From positions 620,001-684,000 of the forward strand of contig NZ_JAKRKC020000002.1 in assembly GCF_022664455.2 (NCBI RefSeq): 64,000 nt of DNA, given 5' to 3'. A program made the translations under genes and the position numbers. Under the pieces are notes generated by a model, which did not search any database, was not told the DNA's origin, and saw only the letters and a list, made by a program, of their open reading frames with translations. Shown in pieces: positions 33,574-42,442 of the stretch; position 1 is the stretch's first letter, and each line of letters begins with the position of its first letter. This DNA is from Actinomadura luzonensis (lineage in GTDB: Bacteria; Actinomycetota; Actinomycetes; Streptosporangiales; Streptosporangiaceae).

Positions 33574-36057
33574 ATGAACCTGATCCCGCTCGCCGAGATC
33601 GACGCCACCATGATCGAGCTGGTGGGCGGCAAGGCCGCCGGGCTCGGCGAGATGATCAGGGCGGGCGAGCGCGTCCCCGCCGGCTTCTGCCTCACGGTCG
33701 AGCCCTACCGCTCCGGCGAGCTGCCGGAGAAGGAGCTGCTCGACGCCTACGAGCGGCTCGGCGGCGGCCGGGTGGCGGTCCGCTCCAGCGCCACCGCCGA
33801 GGACCTGCCGGAGGCCAGCTTCGCCGGGCAGCAGGACACGTACCTGAACGTCGAGGGCGGCGCCGAGCTGGTCGACGCGGTCCGCCGCTGCTGGGCGTCG
33901 CTGTTCACCGAGCGCGCCGTCGCCTACCGGGCGGCGGCCGGCGTGGGCGAGGCGGCCATGGCCGTGGTGGTGCAGCGCATGGTGGACCCGGTCGCGGCGG
34001 GCGTGCTGTTCACCGCGAACCCGGTCACCGGCTGCCGCACCGAGATGGTCGTCGACGCCGCGCCCGGCCTCGGCACCGCCGTCGTCGAGGGCAGCGTCGT
34101 GCCGGACCACCACGTCCTGCGCCAGGGGACGCCGGCCGAGCCCGTCCCCGGGGGATGTCTCGACGCCGAGCAGCTCGAACGGCTGCGCGCGGCAGGGACC
34201 CGCCTGCAACGGCACTTCGGCTCGCCCCAGGACGTCGAATGGGCGATCGACGCCGGGGGAGAGCTGTGGCTCCTGCAGTCCCGGCCGGTCACGACGCTCT
34301 TCCCGCAGCCGCCCGACACCGGCGATGTGCGGGTCTACCTGGAGTTCGGCCACGTGCAGGGCATGCTGCGCCCGTGCACCCCGATGGGGGTGTCGCTGCT
34401 GAAGACGGGGGCGGCCCTGTGGTTCGCCGCCGTCGGCGCGAGGCCCGACCCGCGGGACCCGCTGCCCCGGCTCGTCCCCATCGGCGGCCGGCTCTTCTTC
34501 GACCTGACCGACTTCCTGCGCAGCAAGGCCGTGCGCACGCGGCTCGGGCCCTCGCTGGAGATCTACGGGCCGCGGGTGCAGGGGGCGGTGCGGCGGCTGC
34601 TGGACGACCCGCGGTTCGCGCCGCGGCCCGGCCTGCCGTTCCGCCTCGGCACGGCGGTCAAGGGCACGATCCGGCTGCTGCCCGTGACGCTCGCCGGGAC
34701 GGTGTCGAGCCTGGTGGCGCCGGCGCGCGCCCGCGCCCGCGCCTACCGGGGCGTCGCGGTGATCAGGCGGATGAGCACCCCGCCGCCCGGCCCCGCCACC
34801 GCCGCCGAACGGCTGCGCTGGGTGGTCGAGGACTCCCACAAGGGCATCATGAGCCCCGGCCTGCACGGCATCCTCGGGCCGCTGAGCGCCGGGATGATCG
34901 CCGGCACCGCGCCGGCCGCGCTGCTCGCCGGCGTCGCGACCGACGAGGAGCTCGGCACCGTGCTCGGCGGCATGCCGCACAACGTGACCACCGAGATGGA
35001 CCTCAGGCTCTGGGACGTGTCCGTGCGGGCCCGCGAGCACCGCGAGCTGTTCCTCGGTACGCCGCCGGAGGAGCTGGCCGCCCGGTACCTCGCCGGCGAC
35101 CTGCCCGACATCGGGCTGGGCGACTTCCTGTCCAGGTACGGCATGCGCGCCGCGGCCGAGATCGACGTCGGCGTGCCCCGCTGGGCGGAGGACCCGGCCC
35201 CGCTGTTCGCCACGATCGCCAACTACCTGCGGGTGGACGACCCCGAGCAGGCTCCCGACGTGCGGTTCGCGGCCGCGGCCCGCCGGGCGGAGCGGATGAT
35301 CGAGACGTTGTCGCGGCGGGCGCGGCGCGTCCGGCCGGTACGCGGCCGGCTCGCGGCCTTCCTCATGCGCCGCTCGCGGGAGCTGACCGGCCTGCGGGAG
35401 ATCGGCAAGTTCGCCTGGCTGCCGGCGATCCAGGGGGCCCGGCGGCAACTGCTGCTGGCCGGGGAGGAGCTGGCGGCGGACGGCCGGCTGGAGAACGCCG
35501 GCGACATCATGTTCCTGACCCTGGAGGAGGCCCGCGCCGCCGCGTCGGGCGACACCCGGCAGCGCGCGCGGGCCGCCGCGCGGCGCGCCGAGCACCAGCG
35601 GGAGCTGCGCCGGGTCAGCGTCCCCGCCGCCCTGCTGTCCGACGGGACGGACGTGGAGGCCCTCGCCCCCGCGCAGCCGCCCCGGGACGGCGTGCTGTCC
35701 GGCATGGCCGGGGCCGCCGGGCGGGCGACCGGCCGGGCACGGGTGATCCGCGACCCGGCGGGCGCGCGCCTGGAGCCGGGCGAGATCCTGGTCGCGCCGA
35801 CCACGGACCCCGGCTGGACGCCGCTGTTCCTGACCGCGGCCGGGCTGGTCACCGAGACCGGCTCCCCGGTCGCGCACGGACCCACCGTCGCCCGCGAGTA
35901 CGGCATCCCCGCCGTGATCTGCGTCCGCGACGCGACCCGCGAGATCAGGACGGGGCAGCTCATCACGATCGACGGCGCGGCGGGCACCGTCCGCGTGGAG
36001 CCGGATGACGCGCCTGCACCGGATGAAGCGCCTGATCGTGCAGCGCCTACCGGATGA
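33574..36057 (+). CDS. PEP-synthase/rifampin-phosphotransferase-like dikinase
   Basis: An 827-residue three-part enzyme. The N-terminal ATP-grasp domain (GGKAAGLGEMI; VAVRSSATAEDLPEASFAGQ; FTANPVTG; VEWAID and LLQSRPVT) covers 1-255. A variable middle domain follows (255-720). The C-terminal swivelling phosphohistidine domain (ILVAPTTDPGWTPLF, GSPVAHGPTVAREYGIPAV) keeps the catalytic His in an AHG context instead of SHG. Order and size match rifampin phosphotransferase (about 865 residues) better than PEP synthase. The reaction would be ATP-dependent phosphorylation of a small molecule. GAGGAG precedes the ATG. The end lies in a direct-repeat array. Confidence 0.78.
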   Translation: MNLIPLAEIDATMIELVGGKAAGLGEMIRAGERVPAGFCLTVEPYRSGELPEKELLDAYERLGGGRVAVRSSATAEDLPEASFAGQQDTYLNVEGGAELVDAVRRCWASLFTERAVAYRAAAGVGEAAMAVVVQRMVDPVAAGVLFTANPVTGCRTEMVVDAAPGLGTAVVEGSVVPDHHVLRQGTPAEPVPGGCLDAEQLERLRAAGTRLQRHFGSPQDVEWAIDAGGELWLLQSRPVTTLFPQPPDTGDVRVYLEFGHVQGMLRPCTPMGVSLLKTGAALWFAAVGARPDPRDPLPRLVPIGGRLFFDLTDFLRSKAVRTRLGPSLEIYGPRVQGAVRRLLDDPRFAPRPGLPFRLGTAVKGTIRLLPVTLAGTVSSLVAPARARARAYRGVAVIRRMSTPPPGPATAAERLRWVVEDSHKGIMSPGLHGILGPLSAGMIAGTAPAALLAGVATDEELGTVLGGMPHNVTTEMDLRLWDVSVRAREHRELFLGTPPEELAARYLAGDLPDIGLGDFLSRYGMRAAAEIDVGVPRWAEDPAPLFATIANYLRVDDPEQAPDVRFAAAARRAERMIETLSRRARRVRPVRGRLAAFLMRRSRELTGLREIGKFAWLPAIQGARRQLLLAGEELAADGRLENAGDIMFLTLEEARAAASGDTRQRARAAARRAEHQRELRRVSVPAALLSDGTDVEALAPAQPPRDGVLSGMAGAAGRATGRARVIRDPAGARLEPGEILVAPTTDPGWTPLFLTAAGLVTETGSPVAHGPTVAREYGIPAVICVRDATREIRTGQLITIDGAAGTVRVEPDDAPAPDEAPDRAAPTG

Positions 36058-36122
36058 CAGGCCTGCCGGATGACAGGCCTGCCGGGCCACGCGCCTGCCG
36101 GATGAAGCGCCTGATCGTGCAG
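36019..36122. repeat. Direct repeats around the stop codon of the dikinase gene
   Basis: A 25-bp sequence occurs exactly at 36019-36043 and 36098-36122; a 16-bp unit is tandem at 36050-36065 and 36066-36081. The stop codon lies inside the array, so unit gain or loss would alter the C-terminus only slightly. Confidence 0.8.
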
Positions 36123-36198
36123 GGAGCCGCCGCCGTCGATGGACCAGGTCCGGCCGTTGTGACCCACGTGGCGTCGCCGGCCGCTCGGCCGTGGCCGA

Positions 36199-36852
36199 TC
36201 AGGTGCCGAGGGGGGTGACGGGGGCCAGCCAGAGGCCCGCGAGCGCGTCGATGAGGCCGATGGCGGCGTACTCCCAGCTCGTGCGCGCCGTGGCGGAGCC
36301 CTCGTGCAGGGCGCGTTCGCGCTCGGCCAGGGTGTGCACGACGAGCAGGCGGCTCATGTCGTCGCGCTCGCGGTGCACCTCCCGGGGGAGGCTGGGCAGC
36401 AGCCGGTACATGCCTTCCAAGGTGCGCCGCATCGACGGGGTCGCGACGGACTCCTCGACGACGATGCGGCGCAGCGCCGGAACGGTGGTGATCTGCGCCA
36501 GGCAGCGGGCCCGCCAGGTGGGCACGCCCAGCGTGTCGAGGTGGTCGGTGGCCGGGCGGACCAGGCACGAGACCCAGTCGCGCAGGCCGGCGGGGTCGGG
36601 GAGGGCGTCGAGCATGCGCAGCCGCCGCTGCTCGGTGTCGGCGTTGTAGCGGCGCATGAGCGCCCGTACCAGGTCGGGCTTGGCGCCGAAGTGGTAGCCG
36701 ACGGCGAAGTGGTTGGCCTGCCCGGCCGCCTCGCTGATCCGGCGGCTGGAGACCTCGGCGACGCCGTGCTCGGCGAACAGCCGCTCGGCGGCGTCCAGGA
36801 TGGCCTCGCGGGTCCCGGCGGAGCGCCCGGCGTTCCTCACCGTCCTCACCAT
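36199..36852 (-). CDS. TetR-family transcriptional regulator
   Basis: A 217-residue regulator. The helix-turn-helix is in REAILDAAERLFAEHGV and SSRRISEAAGQANHFAVGYH (about 15-55). The variant recognition helix with NHFAVGYHFG is typical of a large actinomycete TetR subgroup. Its ATG overlaps the P450 stop (ATGGTGA), so the two are translationally coupled. It probably controls the P450 promoter, whose palindromes lie at 38086-38118. Confidence 0.9.
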   Translation of the reverse strand: MVRTVRNAGRSAGTREAILDAAERLFAEHGVAEVSSRRISEAAGQANHFAVGYHFGAKPDLVRALMRRYNADTEQRRLRMLDALPDPAGLRDWVSCLVRPATDHLDTLGVPTWRARCLAQITTVPALRRIVVEESVATPSMRRTLEGMYRLLPSLPREVHRERDDMSRLLVVHTLAERERALHEGSATARTSWEYAAIGLIDALAGLWLAPVTPLGT

Positions 36853-38051
36853 CGGACCGGGACCTGTTCCAGGCCGCCGACGATCAGGCCCTCGCGGCGC
36901 CGCAGCCCGGCCGCCGGGACGGCCAGCTCCAGCGTCGGCAGCCGGTCCAGCAGCACCTTGAGCACGGTCTGCAGCTCGGTGCGGGCCAGCGCCTGGCCGA
37001 GGCAGGAGTGCGGCCCGGCGCCGAAGGCCAGGTGGGGGTTGGGGGAGCGGTCGAGCCGCATCCGGTCGGCCTGCTCGAACTGCCGCTCGTCGCGGTTGGC
37101 CGAGGCCATGCTGCAGATGACCGTGGTGCCCGCCGGCAGGGCCTCGCCGCCCACCTCGACCTCCTCGCTGAGGTAGCGGGGCATGCCGAAGCCCGGGTTG
37201 GCGTCGAAGCGCAGCGCCTCCTCCACGGCCGGGCGGACCAGCGCGCGGTCGGCCAGCAGGGCCTCCCAGCGGGAACGGTCGGCCAGCAGCATCGAGACCA
37301 TCTTGCCGATCATGTTGGCGGTGGTCTCGTGCCCGGCGACCAGCAGGCCCTTGGCCGTCATCGTGAGCAGCTGCTCGGTGAGCCCGCCGTCCAGGCCCTC
37401 GACCATGGCGGCCAGCTCGCTCAGCAGGTCCTCGCCGGGCTGGGCGCGCTTGGCCTCCACGTGGGCCCGCAGGTAGGCGTCGAACTCCGCCTGCGCGGTG
37501 TCGATCTCCTCCTGGGCGAACCTGGTCATGCTAAGCATGGTGTCCGACCAGTACGCGAACTTCTCCCGGTCGGAGTCGGGCACCCCGAGCAGGTCGCAGA
37601 TCGCCCAGACCGGCAGCGGGAAGCCGACCGCGCTCACCAGGTCGGCGGGCTGCCCGGCGGCGGTCATCCCCTCGACGAGCCGGACCGCCATGGCCTCGAT
37701 CCTGGGCTGCATCGCCAGCACCCGCTTGGCGGTGAACGCCCGGCCGACGAGCTGCCGCCACGCCCTGTGGTCGTCGCCGGTCATGGCGCCGGCCCCGGCG
37801 ACGCCGCTGCCGAACACGCCGCCCGACTCGTTGGCCGTCACCCGCGCGGCGCCCTCGGCGTCGAGCTGCCGGGTGAAGCGCGGGTCGGACAACGTCTGCT
37901 TGACGTCGTCGTAGCGGGTCAGCAGCAGCGCGGTGTCGCCGCTGGCCAGCCGGATCGGCGCGACCGGGCAGCCCGCCCGCAGCTCGGCCCACTCCTGCGG
38001 CGGCTCCAGGGCGGTGGGGTTGCGGAAGGGGTAGGCGGGCGTCTCGGTCAC
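36846..38051 (-). CDS. Cytochrome P450
   Basis: A 401-residue CYP105/107-like soluble P450. Motifs: AGHETTANMIGKM (I helix, near 240), EEALRFD (ExxR, near 280) and AFGAGPHSCLGQALAR with the heme-ligand Cys near 350. The GTG start (VTETPAYPF) has GGGAG upstream. It is co-transcribed with the downstream TetR regulator. The promoter has TTGACT-17-TTAGAT with palindromes in it. It shares the family but not close sequence with the P450 at 19854. Confidence 0.93.
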   Translation of the reverse strand: MTETPAYPFRNPTALEPPQEWAELRAGCPVAPIRLASGDTALLLTRYDDVKQTLSDPRFTRQLDAEGAARVTANESGGVFGSGVAGAGAMTGDDHRAWRQLVGRAFTAKRVLAMQPRIEAMAVRLVEGMTAAGQPADLVSAVGFPLPVWAICDLLGVPDSDREKFAYWSDTMLSMTRFAQEEIDTAQAEFDAYLRAHVEAKRAQPGEDLLSELAAMVEGLDGGLTEQLLTMTAKGLLVAGHETTANMIGKMVSMLLADRSRWEALLADRALVRPAVEEALRFDANPGFGMPRYLSEEVEVGGEALPAGTTVICSMASANRDERQFEQADRMRLDRSPNPHLAFGAGPHSCLGQALARTELQTVLKVLLDRLPTLELAVPAAGLRRREGLIVGGLEQVPVRW

Positions 38052-38083
38052 CAGGCACTCTCCCTGCGGTCGCGGTTGGGGGT

Positions 38084-38118
38084 ATCTAAGTCATATCGCT
38101 TAGTTAAGTCAAGTGACT
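38084..38118 (-). promoter_or_regulatory. P450 promoter with overlapping inverted repeats
   Basis: On the minus strand TTGACT (38112-38107) and TTAGAT (38089-38084) are separated by 17 nt. CTAAG-N8-CTTAG (38086-38103) covers the spacer and -10, and AGTCA-ag-TGACT (38107-38118) covers the -35. These are likely sites for the co-transcribed TetR protein. Confidence 0.6.
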
Positions 38119-38138
38119 CGACTTCCGGTGAGCCGCCG

Positions 38139-38167
38139 TTGACAGGGGTGGTGCCAGGCCCTAGCGT
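38139..38167 (+). promoter_or_regulatory. Promoter of the VOC gene
   Basis: TTGACA (38139-38144) and TAGCGT (38162-38167) separated by 17 nt, about 55 nt before the start codon at 38222. Confidence 0.6.
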
Positions 38168-38221
38168 CCCAGTTATGGACGTGTTTCGTCCGATTATGGG
38201 TCGCTGTCACAAAGGTGGTTC

Positions 38222-39010
38222 ATGACGGCACACGCGCTCGACCACGTCGCCCTCGCGGTGCGGAGCTGGGCTCAGGCCGGGCCGGTGCTCGCCGGTAGGT
38301 ACGGTGGCCGCTGGGACAGCGGCTTCGCCCAGCCCGTCTTCAGCCCCGCCCAGCTCCAGTACGCCGACGGCATGCGCGTGGAGCTGCTGGAGCCAGGCGA
38401 CGAGCCGTCCTCGTTCGTCCGCCGCTACCTTGACGCCACGGGTGCGCCGGCCCGGCCGCACCACATCACCTTCAAGGTCCACGACATCAGGGCCACCCTG
38501 GACGCGGCCCGCGCCGGCGGGTTCGAGCCGATCCTGGTCAACCTGGAGTCCGAGTGGTGGCAGGAGGGGTTCCTGCACCCGAAGCAGACCGGGCTGGGGT
38601 TCCTGGTGCAGGTGGCGCAGTCGGCGGGGACGCCGAAGGACCTGGCGGGCGACCTGCCCGGCATGCACCTCACGCCGCCCTGGCCCGAGCCGGCGGGCCC
38701 GTACGCGTCGTTGCCCGCCGTCGCCGGCCGCGTGGCCGACCAGGACCTCGCCCGGCGGGTGCTGTGCGACGTGCTGGGCGGCATCGAGACGCCGCTGGAG
38801 GCCGGCACGTCCTCCTACGCCTGGCCGGGCGGGGCCGACCTCGTGCTCACCGCCACCCGCGAGCACCCGCCGGAGCTGCGCCTGCTGGCCTTCCGCGGCG
38901 ACGGCGCGACGTCCTGGAAGGCCGGTGACGTGCTGTCCGCCGCCGAGCGCGAGCCCGTCGTCCCCGAACTGGGCATCAGGACCGCCGACCTGGCCGCGTC
39001 CGGCGCCTGA
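38222..39010 (+). CDS. VOC-superfamily glyoxalase-like protein
   Basis: A 262-residue protein with two VOC-type halves. The first begins LDHVALAVRSWAQAGPVLAG, like methylmalonyl-CoA epimerase, with metal-position residues His8, Glu in RVELLEPG and His in HHITFKVHDI; the second half is more diverged. AAAGGTGG precedes the ATG. It stands between the P450 operon and the kinase gene. Epimerase, dioxygenase and binding roles are all possible. Confidence 0.8.
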   Translation: MTAHALDHVALAVRSWAQAGPVLAGRYGGRWDSGFAQPVFSPAQLQYADGMRVELLEPGDEPSSFVRRYLDATGAPARPHHITFKVHDIRATLDAARAGGFEPILVNLESEWWQEGFLHPKQTGLGFLVQVAQSAGTPKDLAGDLPGMHLTPPWPEPAGPYASLPAVAGRVADQDLARRVLCDVLGGIETPLEAGTSSYAWPGGADLVLTATREHPPELRLLAFRGDGATSWKAGDVLSAAEREPVVPELGIRTADLAASGA

Positions 39011-39104
39011 CCGCGCCCCCCGACCGCGCCCCCGACCACGCCCCGGATGCGTCCCGAATGCGCGGGATCGCCGTCGATTTGCCTGACGTGTATCGTCGGG
39101 AACC

Positions 39105-41168
39105 ATGTTCCGCCCCCTGCAGGCCGGCGAACCGACCCGGCTGGGTGACTACCGCGTCGTCGGCGGCCTCGGCGAGGGCGGGCAGGGCGTGGTCTACCTG
39201 GGCGAGCACCCCTCGGGCGAGCGGGTGGCGATCAAGGTGCTGCACGCCCGGCTGGCGGGCCGGAGCGAGGCGCGCGAGCGGTTCCTGCGCGAGGTCGACG
39301 CGGCCATGAGGGTGGCGGCGTTCTGCACGGCCCGGGTGCTGGACGTGGCGGTCGACGGCGACCGGCCCTTCATCGTCTCGGAGTTCGTCGACGGCCCCTC
39401 GCTGGAGGACTCCGTCCGCGAGCACGGGCCGAGATCGGGCGGGGCGCTCGACCGGGTCGCCGTCAGCACCGCCACCGCGCTCGCGGCCATCCACCGGGCC
39501 GGCATCGTGCACCGCGACTTCAAGCCGTCGAACGTGCTGCTCGGCCCCGACGGCCCCCGCGTGATCGACTTCGGCATCGCGCGGGCCATCGACATGACCG
39601 CCACCGGCGGCTCCGTCGGCACCCCCGCCTACATGGCGCCCGAGGTGATCCGGGGCGAGCCCGCGCGGCCCGCGTCCGACGTGTTCAGCTGGGCGGTGAC
39701 GGTCGGCTTCGCCGCCACCGGCCGCCCGTCCTTCGGCCGGGACACCTTCCCCGCCGTGCTGTACCGCATCCTCAACGCCCACCCCGACCTCGACGGCGTC
39801 CCCGAGCCGCTGCGCGCGCTGCTCGCCCGCTGCCTGGCCAAGGCGCCGCAGGACCGGCCGTCCGCGGCCGAGGTCCTGCACCTGCTGCTCGGCCAGGACC
39901 ACAGCGTCACCACACCGATCAAGGGCACGACGTCGCCAGGGCCGGGCTGGACGCCCGAGGCCGGGACGCCGCCGGTCCTGCCCGCCGCGCGGCGCCGGCG
40001 GTCCCGGCTCCTGGTGGTGGGCTCGGCCGCGTCCGCGGCGGTGCTGGTGAGCGTGATCGTGGTGGCCCTGCGGACCGGTGCTCCCATGACGACCTCCCCT
40101 TCGGTCCCCGTGACGTCGCCGGCCGCGGGCGGCGCGACGGCGGGCGGCGCGACGGCGGGTGGCGCGACGGCGGGCGCGGGCCTGCCGAAGAGCGCCGCCG
40201 CCCCCCGGCCCTACGGCCGGCGGACGGCGAGGGTCGCGCTCGGCGGTGAGGTGAACAGCCTGGCGGTGAGCAGCTACCAGGGCCGGCGCGTGGTGCTGGC
40301 CGGCAGCACCGCCGGCGTGGCCAGGGCGTGGCGGCTCGACGCGGGCCCCTCGCAGGTCGCCGAGCTGCGTGCCGGCGGCGGCGCGGAGGCCGGCGCCGCC
40401 GTGGACGTGGGCGAGGTGGACGGGCGGGCGGCCGCGTTCCGGCGGCTGCAAGGGGGCGGGGTCGTCGTCTCCGGCGTGGGGGACGCCGCCCCGCTCGGCC
40501 CGGCCTACGCGGGGCACGGGGCGATGGTGTACGCGATCGCCGCCGCGCAGGTGGCGGGCAGGACGGTGCTGGTCAGCGGCGACCAGGCCGGAAAAATCCA
40601 CGTATGGGACCCGAAGACCGGCAAGGACTCCGGGCCCCAGCCCCGGGCCGCGGGCGGCGACCCCGTGTTCGGCGTCGCGACCGGCACCATGGACGGGCAC
40701 CCGTTCGCGGTGACCGCCTCCGCCGACGACACCGCGCAGGTGTGGGACCTGGAGGACGGCAGCCGCCGCGCCACGTTCCGCGGCCACACCGGCGACGTCT
40801 TCGCCGTGGCGGCCACGGCCCTGGACGGCGCGCCGGTGGCCGTCAGCGGCGGCTCCGACCGGGTGGTCCGCGTCTGGGACCTGCGCAGCGGCCACGAGCT
40901 GGCCTCCTTCGCCGGGCACACCGCCGAGATCGCCGCCCTGGCCGTGGGCCGGGTGAAGGGCCGCGCCGTCGTCGCCTCCGGCGCGTTCGACGGGACGGTC
41001 CGCGTCTGGGACCTGCGGGACGGCCGGCAGCTCGGCGAGCCGCTGCGCACGCCCGGCGGACGGGTCTACTCCGTGGCCGTCGCCGAGGACGGCGGGGAGA
41101 GCTGGCTGGCCGCGGGCGACGTCGGGGGCGACGTCACCGTCTGGAGCCTCGGCCCGGCCTCACCCTGA
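39105..41168 (+). CDS. Serine/threonine protein kinase with extracytoplasmic WD40 propeller
   Basis: A 687-residue transmembrane kinase. Residues 13-265 are a Hanks-type kinase: GEGGQGVVY, AIKVL, HRDFKPSN, DFG and APEV are intact. One helix (RLLVVGSAASAAVLVSVIVV, about 305-325) leads to a Thr/Ala/Gly linker with a 15-bp repeat. The C-terminal domain has seven WD-type blades, four ending VWD, enough for a closed beta-propeller outside the membrane. A TATCGT hexamer 8 nt before the ATG suggests leaderless expression. The propeller is the likely sensor or scaffold. Confidence 0.92.
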   Translation: MFRPLQAGEPTRLGDYRVVGGLGEGGQGVVYLGEHPSGERVAIKVLHARLAGRSEARERFLREVDAAMRVAAFCTARVLDVAVDGDRPFIVSEFVDGPSLEDSVREHGPRSGGALDRVAVSTATALAAIHRAGIVHRDFKPSNVLLGPDGPRVIDFGIARAIDMTATGGSVGTPAYMAPEVIRGEPARPASDVFSWAVTVGFAATGRPSFGRDTFPAVLYRILNAHPDLDGVPEPLRALLARCLAKAPQDRPSAAEVLHLLLGQDHSVTTPIKGTTSPGPGWTPEAGTPPVLPAARRRRSRLLVVGSAASAAVLVSVIVVALRTGAPMTTSPSVPVTSPAAGGATAGGATAGGATAGAGLPKSAAAPRPYGRRTARVALGGEVNSLAVSSYQGRRVVLAGSTAGVARAWRLDAGPSQVAELRAGGGAEAGAAVDVGEVDGRAAAFRRLQGGGVVVSGVGDAAPLGPAYAGHGAMVYAIAAAQVAGRTVLVSGDQAGKIHVWDPKTGKDSGPQPRAAGGDPVFGVATGTMDGHPFAVTASADDTAQVWDLEDGSRRATFRGHTGDVFAVAATALDGAPVAVSGGSDRVVRVWDLRSGHELASFAGHTAEIAALAVGRVKGRAVVASGAFDGTVRVWDLRDGRQLGEPLRTPGGRVYSVAVAEDGGESWLAAGDVGGDVTVWSLGPASP
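40125..40169. repeat. 15-bp tandem repeat in the kinase linker
   Basis: Three 15-bp units (40125-40139, 40140-40154 and 40155-40169, the third with one change) encode AGGAT repeats between the membrane helix and the propeller. Confidence 0.85.
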
Positions 41169-41209
41169 GCCTCCGCGCGGCCTGGCCGTGGCCTCCCAGG
41201 AGGGACGGG

Positions 41210-41917
41210 TCAGGACGCGAGGGCGGCGGCCGCCTCCCGGTAGACGACGCTCGGGTCCTCCGCCAGCCACGCCTTCACCTGGCGGCTCCAGGCGTCGGCG
41301 AGCACCTCGGGCTGATGCGCCTCGATGCCGTCGAGAGCCGCCGCGACGATCACCTCGGGGGCGCTCTTGTCACCCTCGTACCAGGCCATCATGTCGGTGT
41401 CCGCGGCGCCCAGGTGCAGTCCCGTCACCAGCGTGCGCTGATGGGCCAGCTCCAGGCGGACGCTGTTGGTGAGCGCCCACTCGGCGGCCTTGGCCGCGTG
41501 GTAGGCGCCCGCGCCGTCGACGGCGAGCCACGAGATCGCCGACAGCACGTTCATGACCGCGCCGTCGGCCAGCTGGGACGCGAAGGCGCGGATCACGTTG
41601 AGGGTGCCGTAGAAATGGGTGTCCATCTCGCGGCGGATCGTGTCCAGGTCGCCGGCGACCAGGTTCGCGCCGGTGGAGATGCCCGCGTTGTTGATGATGA
41701 TCTTGACATCGGGTGCCGCGGCCGCGGCGGCGGCGACCGACGCCGGATCGGTGATGTCGAGGCGCAGCGGGACGACCCCCGGCACGTCGATCAGGTCCGG
41801 ACGGCGGGCGGTGGCGTACACCTTGCCCGCGCCGCGCTCAAGAAGGGAAAGGACGAACTGCCGGCCCAGGCCGCGGTTCGCGCCGGTGACCAGCACATGT
41901 GCTCCGTTGATCTGCAT
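41210..41917 (-). CDS. Short-chain dehydrogenase/reductase
   Basis: A 235-residue classical SDR. The cofactor motif VTGANRGLGRQF starts near residue 9, NNAGIS near 78, and the catalytic Tyr-Lys is YHAAKAA near 145 with a preceding Ser in LSAISW. The ATG (MQINGAHVLVTG) is 7 nt after a TAGCGT hexamer, so the message is probably leaderless. It is divergent from a MerR regulator and has a MerR-type promoter with a 20-nt spacer. Confidence 0.92.
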   Translation of the reverse strand: MQINGAHVLVTGANRGLGRQFVLSLLERGAGKVYATARRPDLIDVPGVVPLRLDITDPASVAAAAAAAPDVKIIINNAGISTGANLVAGDLDTIRREMDTHFYGTLNVIRAFASQLADGAVMNVLSAISWLAVDGAGAYHAAKAAEWALTNSVRLELAHQRTLVTGLHLGAADTDMMAWYEGDKSAPEVIVAAALDGIEAHQPEVLADAWSRQVKAWLAEDPSVVYREAAAALAS

Positions 41918-41924
41918 GTCGTCT

Positions 41925-41956
41925 ACGCTAAAACCTGACGTTGACGTCAGAGGCAA
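41925..41956 (-). promoter_or_regulatory. MerR-type promoter with long spacer and central dyad
   Basis: On the minus strand TTGCCT (41956-41951) and TAGCGT (41930-41925) are 20 nt apart. The spacer holds the perfect dyad CTGACGT-tg-ACGTCAG (41935-41950). A dyad inside an over-long 19-20 nt spacer is the hallmark of MerR-activated promoters. The divergent gene encodes a MerR protein. Confidence 0.7.
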
Positions 41957-41976
41957 GTGTTGTGATGGAGGTCACG

Positions 41977-42384
41977 ATGCGTATCGGCGAGTTGGCGGCG
42001 CGGACGGGCGTCAGTGTGCGGGCCTTGCGCTACTACGAGGAGCAGGGGCTGCTGACCGCGAACCGGAGCGGCTCCGGGCAGCGCCACTATCCCGAAGCGG
42101 TGGTCGACCGGGTGCACCTGATCCAGATGCTCTACGCGGCCGGCCTGTCCAGCCGGACCATCGCCGAGCTGATGCCGTGCGTCGAGGCCAAGGTCAGCAC
42201 GCCGGAGTCCCGGGCCCGGCTGTTCGCCGAACGCGACCGCATCGACGCCCAGATCGCCGGGCTGACCCGGACCCGCGACCGCCTCGACGCCGTCATCGCC
42301 GCCACCGAGAGCCCGGCCGGCGGCTGCGCGTACGTCGCCGGCCGGGACGACGCCACGCGGGAGAGCCACGCCGCGGCGTCGTGA
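41977..42384 (+). CDS. MerR-family transcriptional regulator
   Basis: A 135-residue regulator. The MerR helix-turn-helix and wing fill residues 1-70 (MRIGELAARTGVSVRALRYY, then SGSGQRHYPEAVVDRVHLIQ). A coiled dimer helix (RARLFAERDRIDAQIAGLTR) follows, with a short tail containing one Cys (GGCAYV). GGAGG precedes the ATG. It probably twists the long-spacer promoter of the divergent SDR gene into an active form. The inducer is unknown. Confidence 0.92.
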   Translation: MRIGELAARTGVSVRALRYYEEQGLLTANRSGSGQRHYPEAVVDRVHLIQMLYAAGLSSRTIAELMPCVEAKVSTPESRARLFAERDRIDAQIAGLTRTRDRLDAVIAATESPAGGCAYVAGRDDATRESHAAAS

Positions 42385-42442
42385 TCGCGACAGGCGTCCG
42401 GGCGATGGAGGGCCCTCGGGCTCGGGCGCCGCGGATGCTCCT

